Shown: positions 51,919-60,182 of the stretch, one piece after another
Position numbering within the stretch: the stretch's first letter is position 1
How the letters are laid out: every line of letters starts with the position of its first letter
Source: Defluviitaleaceae bacterium
GTDB taxonomy: Bacteria; Bacillota; Clostridia; Lachnospirales; WQUN01
NCBI GenBank assembly: GCA_009780185.1
Contig: WRAN01000009.1
Location: 1 to 64,000 of the forward strand
Direction of reading: 5' to 3'
DNA length: 64,000 bases
Made by a program: the position numbers and the translations under genes
Notes under the pieces: generated by a model
Seen by the model: only the letters and a program-made list of their open reading frames with translations
The model's database searches: none
Told to the model about the DNA's origin: nothing

Positions 51919-53972
51919 GTAATCACGCTCCGCAATCCTGTATTATCTCCAATAGCTTGAGCAATTTTTGAAAAGGAACTACCCAGCTCTTCCAGCCGGG
52001 TAAAGTCTGCAAAGGCGTCTATCGAGGCAATGTCTTTAAGGAACTGCCTGTCTGCGGAACCAAAGCCCAAGGCCATTATATCAATTCCGGCCTTGTGGCA
52101 CTCTTTTGCTACAGATATGGCTACGGCAGGCTTTGACCAGCAGCCATCTGTAAGTACTATTAGATAGCGAAGTTCACCTTTTCGAAGCTTTTGTAATGTT
52201 AAAGTAAAGGGTTCACCTCTGTTGGCTCCGCCTACAGATACATGATCTACTGTGTCTATGGCTTTAGTTACGGCTTTGTAGTTATTTGTTGGCTCAAGCA
52301 CACAGTTTACTCTATCAGCGAAGGCCATTATGCCTATTTTTACATGGTCTGGGTTCATCTGTTTTACGAAACCGTGCATGGCCTTTTTTGATTCTGTTAT
52401 CGGGCGGCCACTCATACTGCCTGACAGATCTATTGCCAACATTATTTCTACATCAGGCATAACTGCTTCTTGTCCGGGCTGATCTTTTGGATGACCATCT
52501 GTCCAGGACATGTCGGCGGGTATGGGTTCTACTCTTATGGGTAGGTCTTTGCCGGTTTCGGCTTGTTTTGCTGTTACCTGTATTACTCCGTCAGAGGTGT
52601 AGTGATAGGTTACATTGATAATGGAGTTAGGTTGATTTGTCTTCTTGATTTTGGTAATCACATATTTATTGATAATTTTATTATTGAGTGGGCGATAATG
52701 CTCGCCTTGTAATACATATACTTCCAGCTCATTGTCTTTTGAACGGGTTCGGAAGCTGAAGGGGCGCTCCTGGCTTGCGGGGATAGGATGGTTTTTGGGG
52801 ATTATTTTGCTGTTGACAAAACGCTCACCATTTTCACTTATGGAAATCATCCCTAGGGAATGGGCTGTGGCGTCGGTTATGGCTTTAGCTCCTTGTAGAG
52901 TCTTTGTGGGCTTTCCTTGAAGGGTCATATTGGCACGGATAGCAGCTCCCAGAGCTACTGCTTCGTCTACGTGAACGCCTTTTAGAGGGGGCTTGCCGGA
53001 CATTGTTTCTACGTATTTTTGTATCATTTTCATTCTGGTAGAGCCGCCTACCAGGATTACACCATCTATATCACGCCATGACAGATTAATGGATTCAAGT
53101 AGTGACTGGGTTACATCCTTGGTGGTGCCTATGAGAAACTGGGAAATGGATTCGAAGATTTCGTTGGTGATTTCTATTTGGCCGTTTATATTTTGGTACT
53201 GGATATTCACTGTTGTGGTGTCTCTTATGGTCAGTTGTTTTTTTGCGGTTTCCGCTGCTACTAGTAGGGTATTGGTCATCCCTGGATCGTTGATTTCTAC
53301 TTTATATTTTTCATAAAACTGGTCTACCAGATATCGGGCTATGCAGTCGTCCCAGTCTTTTCCTCCCAGCTCGTGATTGCCATCGGAGCCCAGTACTATT
53401 ACTTCATTGTCATTAACACGGGCGATGGTTACATCGAAAGTGCCGCCGCCTAGGTCGTAAATCATTATAATCTGTTCTTTGCCTTTTTCGTTGAGGCCAT
53501 AGGCCAAGGTTGCGGCAGTTGGTTCGTTGATTATGGCAATAACTTCTAAGCCAGCTTGTTTTCCGGCTTGGATTGTTGCATTTCTTTCTATATCAGAAAA
53601 ATAAGCCGGAACTGTGATTACGGCGGCATCTATAGTTTCGCCGATTTGTGCTTCGGCTTCTTCTTTTAATTTCCTAAGTAAGATTGCTGAAAGATCTGTT
53701 GGGGTATAGCTTCTGCCTAAGTAGTCGGCAGATACTGAAGGATTGCCGATGCTTCTTTTGAAGAAGGAGGCAGTATTTATATCTCCTTGGGCTTGCATAT
53801 CCTTTGCGTCTTGGCCGTGTAGAATATGTCCGTTTTGCTGAAAGCATAGTACTGATGGGGTTATTGTGGAGTTGTAATCATTTTTGATAATTATGGGCCT
53901 ACCTGTAATTTCATCTACGCGAGCTACTGCGCTAAAGGTGGTGCCTAGGTCTATACCTACTTTTATTCCCAT
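51915..53972 (-). CDS. Hsp70-VWA fusion protein
   Basis: A 685-aa protein. Residues 1-350 are a complete Hsp70 nucleotide-binding domain (VGIDLGTTFSAVARV, INEPTAATLAYGL, YDLGGGTFDVTI, LVGGSTRMKMIQ, ALGAAIRA). Residues about 360-485 look like a substrate-binding beta domain. No helical lid follows; instead a von Willebrand factor A domain covers about 505-680, with an intact metal site DLSGSMS and LTDGCW plus GFADR-like MAFADRV. VWA domains bind proteins through the metal, so this is probably a chaperone with an added client or partner-binding module. I chose the ATG at 53972 because GGAGG lies 6 bases before; an ATG two codons earlier abuts the site. Overlaps the GAP1-like gene by 4 bases. 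Confidence 0.85.
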   Translation of the reverse strand: MGIKVGIDLGTTFSAVARVDEITGRPIIIKNDYNSTITPSVLCFQQNGHILHGQDAKDMQAQGDINTASFFKRSIGNPSVSADYLGRSYTPTDLSAILLRKLKEEAEAQIGETIDAAVITVPAYFSDIERNATIQAGKQAGLEVIAIINEPTAATLAYGLNEKGKEQIIMIYDLGGGTFDVTIARVNDNEVIVLGSDGNHELGGKDWDDCIARYLVDQFYEKYKVEINDPGMTNTLLVAAETAKKQLTIRDTTTVNIQYQNINGQIEITNEIFESISQFLIGTTKDVTQSLLESINLSWRDIDGVILVGGSTRMKMIQKYVETMSGKPPLKGVHVDEAVALGAAIRANMTLQGKPTKTLQGAKAITDATAHSLGMISISENGERFVNSKIIPKNHPIPASQERPFSFRTRSKDNELEVYVLQGEHYRPLNNKIINKYVITKIKKTNQPNSIINVTYHYTSDGVIQVTAKQAETGKDLPIRVEPIPADMSWTDGHPKDQPGQEAVMPDVEIMLAIDLSGSMSGRPITESKKAMHGFVKQMNPDHVKIGIMAFADRVNCVLEPTNNYKAVTKAIDTVDHVSVGGANRGEPFTLTLQKLRKGELRYLIVLTDGCWSKPAVAISVAKECHKAGIDIMALGFGSADRQFLKDIASIDAFADFTRLEELGSSFSKIAQAIGDNTGLRSVIT

Positions 53973-53995
53973 GGACATCCTCCATATAAAAAATA

Positions 53996-54020
53996 GGGGC
54001 TGCTGCTATGCAACAGCCCC
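53996..54020 (-). terminator. Internal terminator/attenuator between two Hsp70 genes
   Basis: Stem GGGGCTG / CAGCCCC extended by TGC/GCA, followed on the minus strand by TATTTTTTATATGG. It stands in the only sizeable gap (75 bases after the preceding stop) of the leftward operon and could lower expression of the Hsp70-VWA, GAP1-like, gpsA and transglutaminase genes relative to GrpE and the short Hsp70. Confidence 0.7.
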
Positions 54021-54053
54021 ATATATACTATCTGCGGTACGAAGTATAGGTGT

Positions 54054-55625
54054 TTACTGAGTTTTTGTAAGGCCGATTTTTTCGGTTTTTTCTTTGATTT
54101 GCTGCGGGGTTAGGCTTCCTTCGATTTGCATGTGCGATTCTATGAAAGCGCCATTGGTTAGATCCCGGCCGGTTATTGTTAGTAGACCTTCAGAATTGAG
54201 GCTAAAGGTTACCTCTATAGGTGCGCCTTTGGGGAGATCTCCTGAGAGATTAAGCACTGCGTCTCCTAGGATTTTTTGGTTGGGTTTTATTTCGAAGTAT
54301 TCGTCCATAAAATCATTTTCATATACTTTTAATACTACCGATGGAGCGTTGGCGGTGTTGGTTCCATATTGTTCTTTTGCATTGATTTCATTGTTTATCA
54401 GTGGGTTATTTTTAATGATTAGGTTATTCCACATGGCTTCGTCGTTTACCAGTACTTCCAGGGCATAGCTTTTTGTGGTGGCGTGTACGATGTCAATTTC
54501 GATTCGTGGCCCTGGTGGAAGCTCGCGAACACGCTTCGTCTCTCCTGGAGGTGGCGGCAACTCGTTTTCTTTTTGGGCTAAGTATAGGGCGTGAAGGGCA
54601 GCACCTTTGGCTACTGCTTCGTCTGGGTCCACAAGCTGTGGTGTCATTCTGTATTTTGCAATTAGAGTTTCTTCCACTTGAGACATCCTTGTCGAACCGC
54701 CAACTAGGATTATATCTGTTACGGTATAGCCTTTACCCTTGGCTATGGCTATGGCTTTATCGGTTTCATCTATTGTCTGCTCAAGCAGGGCAGATGTAAG
54801 CTCGTTGAAGGTTGATTTGGTTACTTCAACACGTGCCATCAGCCCGGCAGCATCAAACATTACCACCGTTGATTCTCTGCGGGATAACTGCTGCTTTGCT
54901 GTTTCCGCTTTTAGGCGGAGGGTATGCTGCATGGATGCGTCAAAATCACCTGAATAGCCGGTTTCTTCTACGAACTTACTATAAATATAGTGCATTAGGG
55001 ATTCGTCCCAGTCTTTGCCGCCCAGTTCGTGATTACCTTCCGAGCAAATAACTTCTATTCTCCCGTCATTGATGTCCATAATAGTTACATCAAAGGTGCC
55101 GCCTCCCAGGTCATATACCAAAATCGTTTTCTTGCCTTGATCTTTGGAAACACCATAAAACAGCGCTGCGGCAGTTGGCTCATTGATAACCGCCATTACG
55201 TTAAGGCCTGCAATAATACCTGCGTTTTTGGTCGCTATTCTATGAGAGTCGCCGAAGTATGCGGGGCAGGTAATAACTACATCTCTTACTTCCGCGTTAA
55301 TCATCTTTGATGCGTCTTCTGCGATTCTTTTCAGGATCAAAGCGGAAACATCCTCAGGTGATTTATCTTCGCCGTCAAAATGGATGGCGAAATCTTGCTC
55401 TCCCATTAGGCGTTTTACGAAAGATACCGTATTATCTGGATCCATAGCTGCGGTTTGCTTTGCAATCTCACCTACTACTGCGCCTTCTTGGGTAAAGCCG
55501 ACTACGGAGGGGGTGGTGTTTTCCCCTTCTGAGTTTTGGATTACAACAGGTTTACCGCTTTCATCCACATAAGCGATACATGAATAGGTTGTACCTAGGT
55601 CAATGCCAAATACAAAATCAGCCAT
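54054..55625 (-). CDS. Short Hsp70 (DnaK-like) lacking the helical lid
   Basis: A 523-aa Hsp70. The nucleotide-binding domain (1-370) is intact: FGIDLGTTYSCIAYVD, INEPTAAALFYG, YDLGGGTFDVTI, LVGGSTRMSQVEE. A Pro-rich linker (LPPPPGETKRVRELPPGPRI) replaces the conserved hydrophobic DVLLLDV linker of DnaK, then a beta-type substrate domain (385-505) ends in a short tail; the 100-residue alpha lid of DnaK is missing (DnaK is about 610-640 aa). So this is not the housekeeping DnaK but an accessory one. The ATG at 55625 is used (AGGAGG 9 bases before), overlapping the GrpE-like stop by 8 bases. No CIRCE element precedes the operon. Confidence 0.88.
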   Translation of the reverse strand: MADFVFGIDLGTTYSCIAYVDESGKPVVIQNSEGENTTPSVVGFTQEGAVVGEIAKQTAAMDPDNTVSFVKRLMGEQDFAIHFDGEDKSPEDVSALILKRIAEDASKMINAEVRDVVITCPAYFGDSHRIATKNAGIIAGLNVMAVINEPTAAALFYGVSKDQGKKTILVYDLGGGTFDVTIMDINDGRIEVICSEGNHELGGKDWDESLMHYIYSKFVEETGYSGDFDASMQHTLRLKAETAKQQLSRRESTVVMFDAAGLMARVEVTKSTFNELTSALLEQTIDETDKAIAIAKGKGYTVTDIILVGGSTRMSQVEETLIAKYRMTPQLVDPDEAVAKGAALHALYLAQKENELPPPPGETKRVRELPPGPRIEIDIVHATTKSYALEVLVNDEAMWNNLIIKNNPLINNEINAKEQYGTNTANAPSVVLKVYENDFMDEYFEIKPNQKILGDAVLNLSGDLPKGAPIEVTFSLNSEGLLTITGRDLTNGAFIESHMQIEGSLTPQQIKEKTEKIGLTKTQ

Positions 55626-56325
55626 TTTTCTCATCCTCCTGAGTTTTTTGTGGTTCTATTGTGGGGTCATAAGTATATACGGTTACTTTTTCTGCCGAAA
55701 TTACTTTGTCTGAAAAGATATATCCATCTGAATGAGATATAGCTATTTTTTTATTTAAACTTTCGTCGTCAGTTTTGATTTTATCCATTATTCTGTGCTT
55801 TAAGGGGATAAACTCTTCTTCTAAAAGAACAGCTTTGTACTGCTCTACCCCGTTTCTATCAAGGATTTCTAGAACCTCATCTGCGAAACCTTTGAACATT
55901 TTTAATGGAATGACTTGCTCCTCTGGGTCTTTCTTACTGTATGCTTCTGAAATATCTATAATGCTTGTGCGCATTTGGATTAAATCCATAATTATAGGGC
56001 GGATTAGCTTTGAGTAAAGGTCTGTTTTCAGCCTTTGTAGCTCTGTATGCATGTTATCTATTACTTTTTCGTCGTATTCTGTACGTAGGATACGGGATGT
56101 GAATAGGTCTCCAAGGGCAGCTACTTGGCTTTCTATTCGGGCTAGCTCTGCAGGTAGCGGCGTGTTTATATGAGTTGCAGACTCAGGCTCTGTAGTGTAT
56201 TGACTGGTTTCTTGTGGCTCTTCTATGTCTTTGGCTTCGACTATGTCTATTATTTCATCTATTTCAACTGCGTCTGATTCTATTATTTCCTCAGGCACAT
56301 TTAAAGGGAGTTCTTTTTCCGTCAT
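55618..56325 (-). CDS. GrpE-like nucleotide exchange factor
   Basis: A 235-aa protein. Residues 1-65 are acidic and disordered (ELPLNVPEEIIESDAVEIDE). A coiled coil follows (PAELARIESQVAALGDLFTS to ELQRLKTDLYSKLIRP), then the GrpE four-helix part and a C-terminal beta-wing-like segment ending GYIFSDKVISAEKVTVYTYD, which matches the family GYxxxxRVIRPAxVxV pattern. It should release ADP from Hsp70; two Hsp70 genes follow directly, and its stop overlaps the first. It is longer at the N-terminus than many GrpE proteins and diverged, and there is no dnaJ or hrcA beside it, so I read it as a private exchange factor for this locus. AGGAGG precedes the ATG. Confidence 0.82.
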   Translation of the reverse strand: MTEKELPLNVPEEIIESDAVEIDEIIDIVEAKDIEEPQETSQYTTEPESATHINTPLPAELARIESQVAALGDLFTSRILRTEYDEKVIDNMHTELQRLKTDLYSKLIRPIIMDLIQMRTSIIDISEAYSKKDPEEQVIPLKMFKGFADEVLEILDRNGVEQYKAVLLEEEFIPLKHRIMDKIKTDDESLNKKIAISHSDGYIFSDKVISAEKVTVYTYDPTIEPQKTQEDEKNG

Positions 56326-56374
56326 TTGAATGCCTCCTATTCATAGTCGTAATGTTTCCACAAAGGAAAGGTAT

Positions 56375-56397
56375 CATAATTTTGCCATTTGTGTCAA
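56375..56397 (-). promoter_or_regulatory. Possible promoter of the GrpE-Hsp70-GAP1 operon
   Basis: TTGACA (56397-56392) is exact, while the -10 is poor (GATACC at a 16-base spacing). No CIRCE inverted repeat (TTAGCACTC-N9-GAGTGCTAA) is present, so HrcA control typical of grpE/dnaK operons is not indicated. Confidence 0.4.
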
Positions 56398-56410
56398 TGC
56401 GAATAAACGC

Positions 56411-56437
56411 AAAAAAGCCGCGCATCGCGCGGCTTTT
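56411..56437 (-). terminator. Intrinsic terminator
   Basis: Perfect stem AAAAGCCGCGC / GCGCGGCTTTT with T-run on the minus strand. Ends the Gld-like ABC operon just before the GrpE-Hsp70 operon. Confidence 0.92.
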
Positions 56438-56458
56438 GAAGATATTTGTTAATCCTTG

Positions 56459-57877
56459 CTATTCAGCGATGAGTTCATCCATTAGCCTTATAAAATCATT
56501 AAAGCTTCGGCGGTTGGTTACAAACCAGATTTCCTCACCGTTTACAGACACAGCTAGGAAGTTATCATCGTAGGCGTAGAATCTTATTACTATATCATCG
56601 CCTTCTATGATGAAATAGGTGACAACATGAACTGGGGGTTCTGTTGGGATAAATGGTTCGATTTCCCCATCTATCCCTAGACCTATTAGCTGCCTATAGA
56701 CACCCCTAAAGGGCCTATCTGCTACCTCTATTCCGTTTACTGTGGGAGCTATATCTGTCGAGTCTTCTACATGATTAACAATTATTTCGTACTCATTATC
56801 AGGAGTTATAACGTGAAGGCGCTCTACATCTTGGATATCCATAAGTGCGATAAACCGCTCTATAAAGCGCAGAACATCTACATTGGTAAGGACGCGCATC
56901 TCCTCGAAACGAGCCTCAAAAACATGAGGTCTATCTGCAAATTTCACATAGATATATGCAACCTCATCCCCATCGGTATCCTTAAAGAACACATCGCCAA
57001 ACAAAAGATGTGCTTCCCCATGGGGTGCCTGGTATATAAACTCCAGGCTAGGGCTATCTAAGCCGTAAGGAGCAAGGCTTGTTGGATGAATATTTACTAG
57101 GTCTCCAAGCCTAAATGGTGCAAAACGCTCCAGGATATGATAGCCGAAGTTTGATATAAACACTTCTCTGCCCGGGAAGGGCTGATCCATTATATGCCAT
57201 GTCATATCTTCAAACGTGTCATGAGGTTGACGTGAGAACTCTATCACTTCCCTGTCACGCTCTGCTATAAGCACATAATCAAGGGTTTCGGTATCAAAGA
57301 TTGGCAGGCTAATTTCCAGCATATCCTCTAAGGCAAATAAAAATCTATGGGCATTGAGGCGTGATATTGTGAACAAACCCGGATTACCTTCTACCATAAA
57401 AAAGTAGGCAGAAAAATCGGAAGTTGGGCCACCTAGATACAAGTTCATTGTAGTGCCGTCATCGTAATGAGCCGTTACAATCAGTTGGCCCATACCAAAA
57501 TCCTCAAGCCTTATTCCCTCAACTTCATGAACATCCTCGTGGATTACTTGATTGGAAAATAAGGCAAAAGCGCCGCGGATTTTATTGCGGGTATCGGTGG
57601 TGTCGAGTTGATAATCTATCTCATCCCATCCCCATTGCCGCTGGCCTTCTTCATCTTCAAAAGGAAGCATTACATGACTTGTACCATCCTGGTTTTGGAA
57701 TACGACTTGAGTAAGTTCATTCTCACTGCGATCTACTAGGCGAACGCTTTGTGTTGGGATATCAGGTAGCTCTTCCGGGATTACTTCCCTATTACGCTGC
57801 CAAAAAAGCAGCCCCACCATTACCGCAACAATTATAAGAGCTAAACCCAAAGTTACAGCTTGTTTAATCCCTTTCAT
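56459..57877 (-). CDS. DUF4340-type membrane-anchored protein of the Gld-like ABC operon
   Basis: A 472-aa protein with one N-terminal TM helix (KQAVTLGLALIIVAVMVGLL) and a large extracytoplasmic part that is beta-rich and Asp/Glu-rich; DUF4340 repeats are suggested by VEGIRLEDFGMG, YGLDSPSLEFIYQAP, and the two-part internal symmetry. Proteins of this family regularly follow GldG-like genes; the molecular function is unknown. Its ATG shares one base with the GldG-like stop (TGATG). Last gene of the four-gene operon, followed by a strong terminator. Confidence 0.85.
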   Translation of the reverse strand: MKGIKQAVTLGLALIIVAVMVGLLFWQRNREVIPEELPDIPTQSVRLVDRSENELTQVVFQNQDGTSHVMLPFEDEEGQRQWGWDEIDYQLDTTDTRNKIRGAFALFSNQVIHEDVHEVEGIRLEDFGMGQLIVTAHYDDGTTMNLYLGGPTSDFSAYFFMVEGNPGLFTISRLNAHRFLFALEDMLEISLPIFDTETLDYVLIAERDREVIEFSRQPHDTFEDMTWHIMDQPFPGREVFISNFGYHILERFAPFRLGDLVNIHPTSLAPYGLDSPSLEFIYQAPHGEAHLLFGDVFFKDTDGDEVAYIYVKFADRPHVFEARFEEMRVLTNVDVLRFIERFIALMDIQDVERLHVITPDNEYEIIVNHVEDSTDIAPTVNGIEVADRPFRGVYRQLIGLGIDGEIEPFIPTEPPVHVVTYFIIEGDDIVIRFYAYDDNFLAVSVNGEEIWFVTNRRSFNDFIRLMDELIAE

Positions 57878-59313
57878 CAGCTATGACGCCTCCTAAACCA
57901 TATAAATATACCTATGGCAAACAAGCTAACAGGTAATACACCCATAACCACACCAGTCATCGTAACTACCTGTGCGTCTGATAACATAACAGGAGTAGAA
58001 CCAGGAGGCCTTCTGGCCGGCACCCATATACCTGGAGGCTGGTCTTGAAGCCAGTTGAGGCTGGTTGCGATAAATGCCCAGTTCCCCCCGCCTATAAAGG
58101 TATTTACATCTTCAAATAAAACCGACCATGTGGACACCACAACCATGCGGCTTTCACGGGTTGTATCTAGGAAAGTTCTATCGGTAACGGCTACTGCCAA
58201 GTTAAAGGGACCTTCTACTTGTTCGGGCGCCTCATCAGCAGGCGTGTCTATTATAAGACCCAAGGATTCACTGGAAGTTGTGAATAAAGGTTCTATAATT
58301 GTGCTGTTTCTTCTCATATCCAGGATATCCAGACCTGTTGGCCCCATAAACAGTAGGCCGGTAAAGCCTTGTAGCATAAGAGGGACAGTAATCTCTTCAT
58401 GTAGCTCCCACATAGGCATCATCCAAGTTGGGTCGTTGTTGAAGGTACGGGCTTGATTTCCTTCCAGTACCAAGTAATCACCTAGGCGCAGGCCAAAGGC
58501 TTGCAGTACCCTGTCCAATTGAGGAAAACGCTCACGTGATGGCCCAAGGGATACAAAAGCTCTGCCTTCTTGTTCGTCCAGATATGCCAAAATACGGTCT
58601 GCTTTTGCTGAGCCCCAGTCACGGGTCGGCATTGTTATAAATAGGGCATCAGCGGTTTCTGGAATATCGGCAAGCACTGCGTCATGGGTACGAACCACGA
58701 AGTTTTCAGATTCCAAAAACGCTACAAAGGCTTCCGGCAGCGGGTTTTCCCCACTACCTGTAATGTGATAGAGGATGGTTGGATCCCCTAAAGTAAGGGC
58801 ATGTATGGCCTGGGTTATTTCCCGCTCGGCATCTATGCTTTCGATAAATTGCTGCCAGGTCTGGGGATTAACCCCTATCGTACGCATATCAGCGGGACGG
58901 ACCACCCTAAAGCCTTGTGCGCTTTGCACAATTACACTGCCATCCGGGATACCACCATCAGCATCAGCTATAAACTGGTGGACAAAGGTAGGGCTAAGCA
59001 TAGGGTCGCGGACCTCTGTGGTTATACGTGGAGATACAGCGGAGTATTCTGAAAATAATTGTGTAATCATATGGGTTTCCGCACCTGTTCGGGTAAGATA
59101 AGTTAAGGTTATGTCCATCTCCAGCTCTTCAAGGAAACGGTGGGTTTGTGTCGTAAGGGTATAAAGCTGCTCTGCGGTTAGGTCTCGGCTTTGATTAAAC
59201 TCATCAGCCAGTAGATTAACCAGTACAAAAATCACAATAGCCACAATCATCATGGCCGTGGACATTGTACCATAGCGGAAGCGCTTGTCTTTCAGCATAT
59301 TGAGGGGTTTCAT
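57877..59313 (-). CDS. GldG-like ABC transporter auxiliary protein
   Basis: A 478-aa membrane protein: N-terminal TM helix (GTMSTAMMIVAIVIFVLVNL), a large extracytoplasmic ABC_transp_aux domain (RDLTAEQLYTLTTQTHRFLE, IYHITGSGENPLPEAF region, LFITMPTRDW, ILAYLDEQEGRAFVSLGPS) and a C-terminal TM helix ending RRRHS. The same module is GldG in Bacteroidetes gliding and an accessory of GldA/GldF-type ABC transporters elsewhere, where it has no gliding role. The ATG at 59313 follows AGGAGG by 11 bases; a GTG at 59325 overlaps that site. Starts 2 bases after the permease stop. Confidence 0.88.
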   Translation of the reverse strand: MKPLNMLKDKRFRYGTMSTAMMIVAIVIFVLVNLLADEFNQSRDLTAEQLYTLTTQTHRFLEELEMDITLTYLTRTGAETHMITQLFSEYSAVSPRITTEVRDPMLSPTFVHQFIADADGGIPDGSVIVQSAQGFRVVRPADMRTIGVNPQTWQQFIESIDAEREITQAIHALTLGDPTILYHITGSGENPLPEAFVAFLESENFVVRTHDAVLADIPETADALFITMPTRDWGSAKADRILAYLDEQEGRAFVSLGPSRERFPQLDRVLQAFGLRLGDYLVLEGNQARTFNNDPTWMMPMWELHEEITVPLMLQGFTGLLFMGPTGLDILDMRRNSTIIEPLFTTSSESLGLIIDTPADEAPEQVEGPFNLAVAVTDRTFLDTTRESRMVVVSTWSVLFEDVNTFIGGGNWAFIATSLNWLQDQPPGIWVPARRPPGSTPVMLSDAQVVTMTGVVMGVLPVSLFAIGIFIWFRRRHS

Positions 59314-59315
59314 GA

Positions 59316-60182
59316 CTAACGCCACCTCCTTTTTTCTATTACATTAATTGAAAGATAGATAAACAACACGATAAATGATACATAGTACACCACATCGCTA
59401 ATGCTAAGGATACCGGCGGCAAAGCTGTCATACCGCGCATAGACAGAAAACCATAGCAACGTACGTACGATTATGCCGTCAAAAATAGAGCTATTAAAAA
59501 GATATAAACCAATTGCAACTGCAATGCCCAAAAGCGCAAGAACTACTGACGAAAGAATATTACGCGTAGAGTTGAACCAAATCCCTGCCACAGCAAGGAT
59601 AATAAGCCCTACAAATATAAAGGACGCAAAGTTGGAAGTGGGCATACTCATTGCAAAGGCTTCCATAAGGAACATAAGAAACAAGGCCGCAAAGGTACCA
59701 ACAGCGGCGATTATCTGATTATCTGTAAGGACGGATATAAATACCCCAACAGCGATACAGCTAACCCCAACTAAAATCCAACCGATATAAGCCCCGACTA
59801 TGCGGCTTACAGGTAAGCTATCCGCAAATATGTTAAGCATAAGCGGGAAGGAAACAGTAATGGCTGTCGCTATGGCAAATAAAGTAAAGGCAGCTAAGAA
59901 CTTACCAAGTACGATTTGAGTGACGGAAAGTGGACTAGTGTAAAGAAGCTGATCGGTTTTATGACGCGCTTCTTCTGAGAAGAGTCGCATCGTAAGAATG
60001 GGAACCAGAAATAGAAAGAACATAGTAGTATTGGAAAGTACAGACTGAAAATTAGCATCCCTGAACATCAGGTTCATAATCGTAAAGAACAATCCTATGA
60101 GCAGAATCATAAAGGCAAGGAACAGATAGCCCATCATCTGAGTGAAATAGGTTCTCATTTCTTTTTTATATATGGGTATCAT
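59316..60182 (-). CDS. GldF-like ABC-2 permease
   Basis: A 288-aa permease with six TM helices (MGYLFLAFMILLIGLFFTIM, NTTMFFLFLVPILTMRLFSEE and further). The conserved segment MRLFSEEARHKTDQLLYTSPLSVTQIVLGKF, with EE before TM3, is diagnostic of this ABC-2 class. The ATG at 60182 follows AGGAGGTG; a longer frame from 60278 lies within the ATPase gene and is rejected. Overlaps the ATPase gene by 17 bases, so the ribosome binding site sits inside that gene. Confidence 0.92.
   Translation of the reverse strand: MIPIYKKEMRTYFTQMMGYLFLAFMILLIGLFFTIMNLMFRDANFQSVLSNTTMFFLFLVPILTMRLFSEEARHKTDQLLYTSPLSVTQIVLGKFLAAFTLFAIATAITVSFPLMLNIFADSLPVSRIVGAYIGWILVGVSCIAVGVFISVLTDNQIIAAVGTFAALFLMFLMEAFAMSMPTSNFASFIFVGLIILAVAGIWFNSTRNILSSVVLALLGIAVAIGLYLFNSSIFDGIIVRTLLWFSVYARYDSFAAGILSISDVVYYVSFIVLFIYLSINVIEKRRWR

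Noticed and set aside
56326-56410. CIRCE/HrcA site upstream of the GrpE-Hsp70 operon
   Set aside because: No TTAGCACTC-N9-GAGTGCTAA or near match on either strand.
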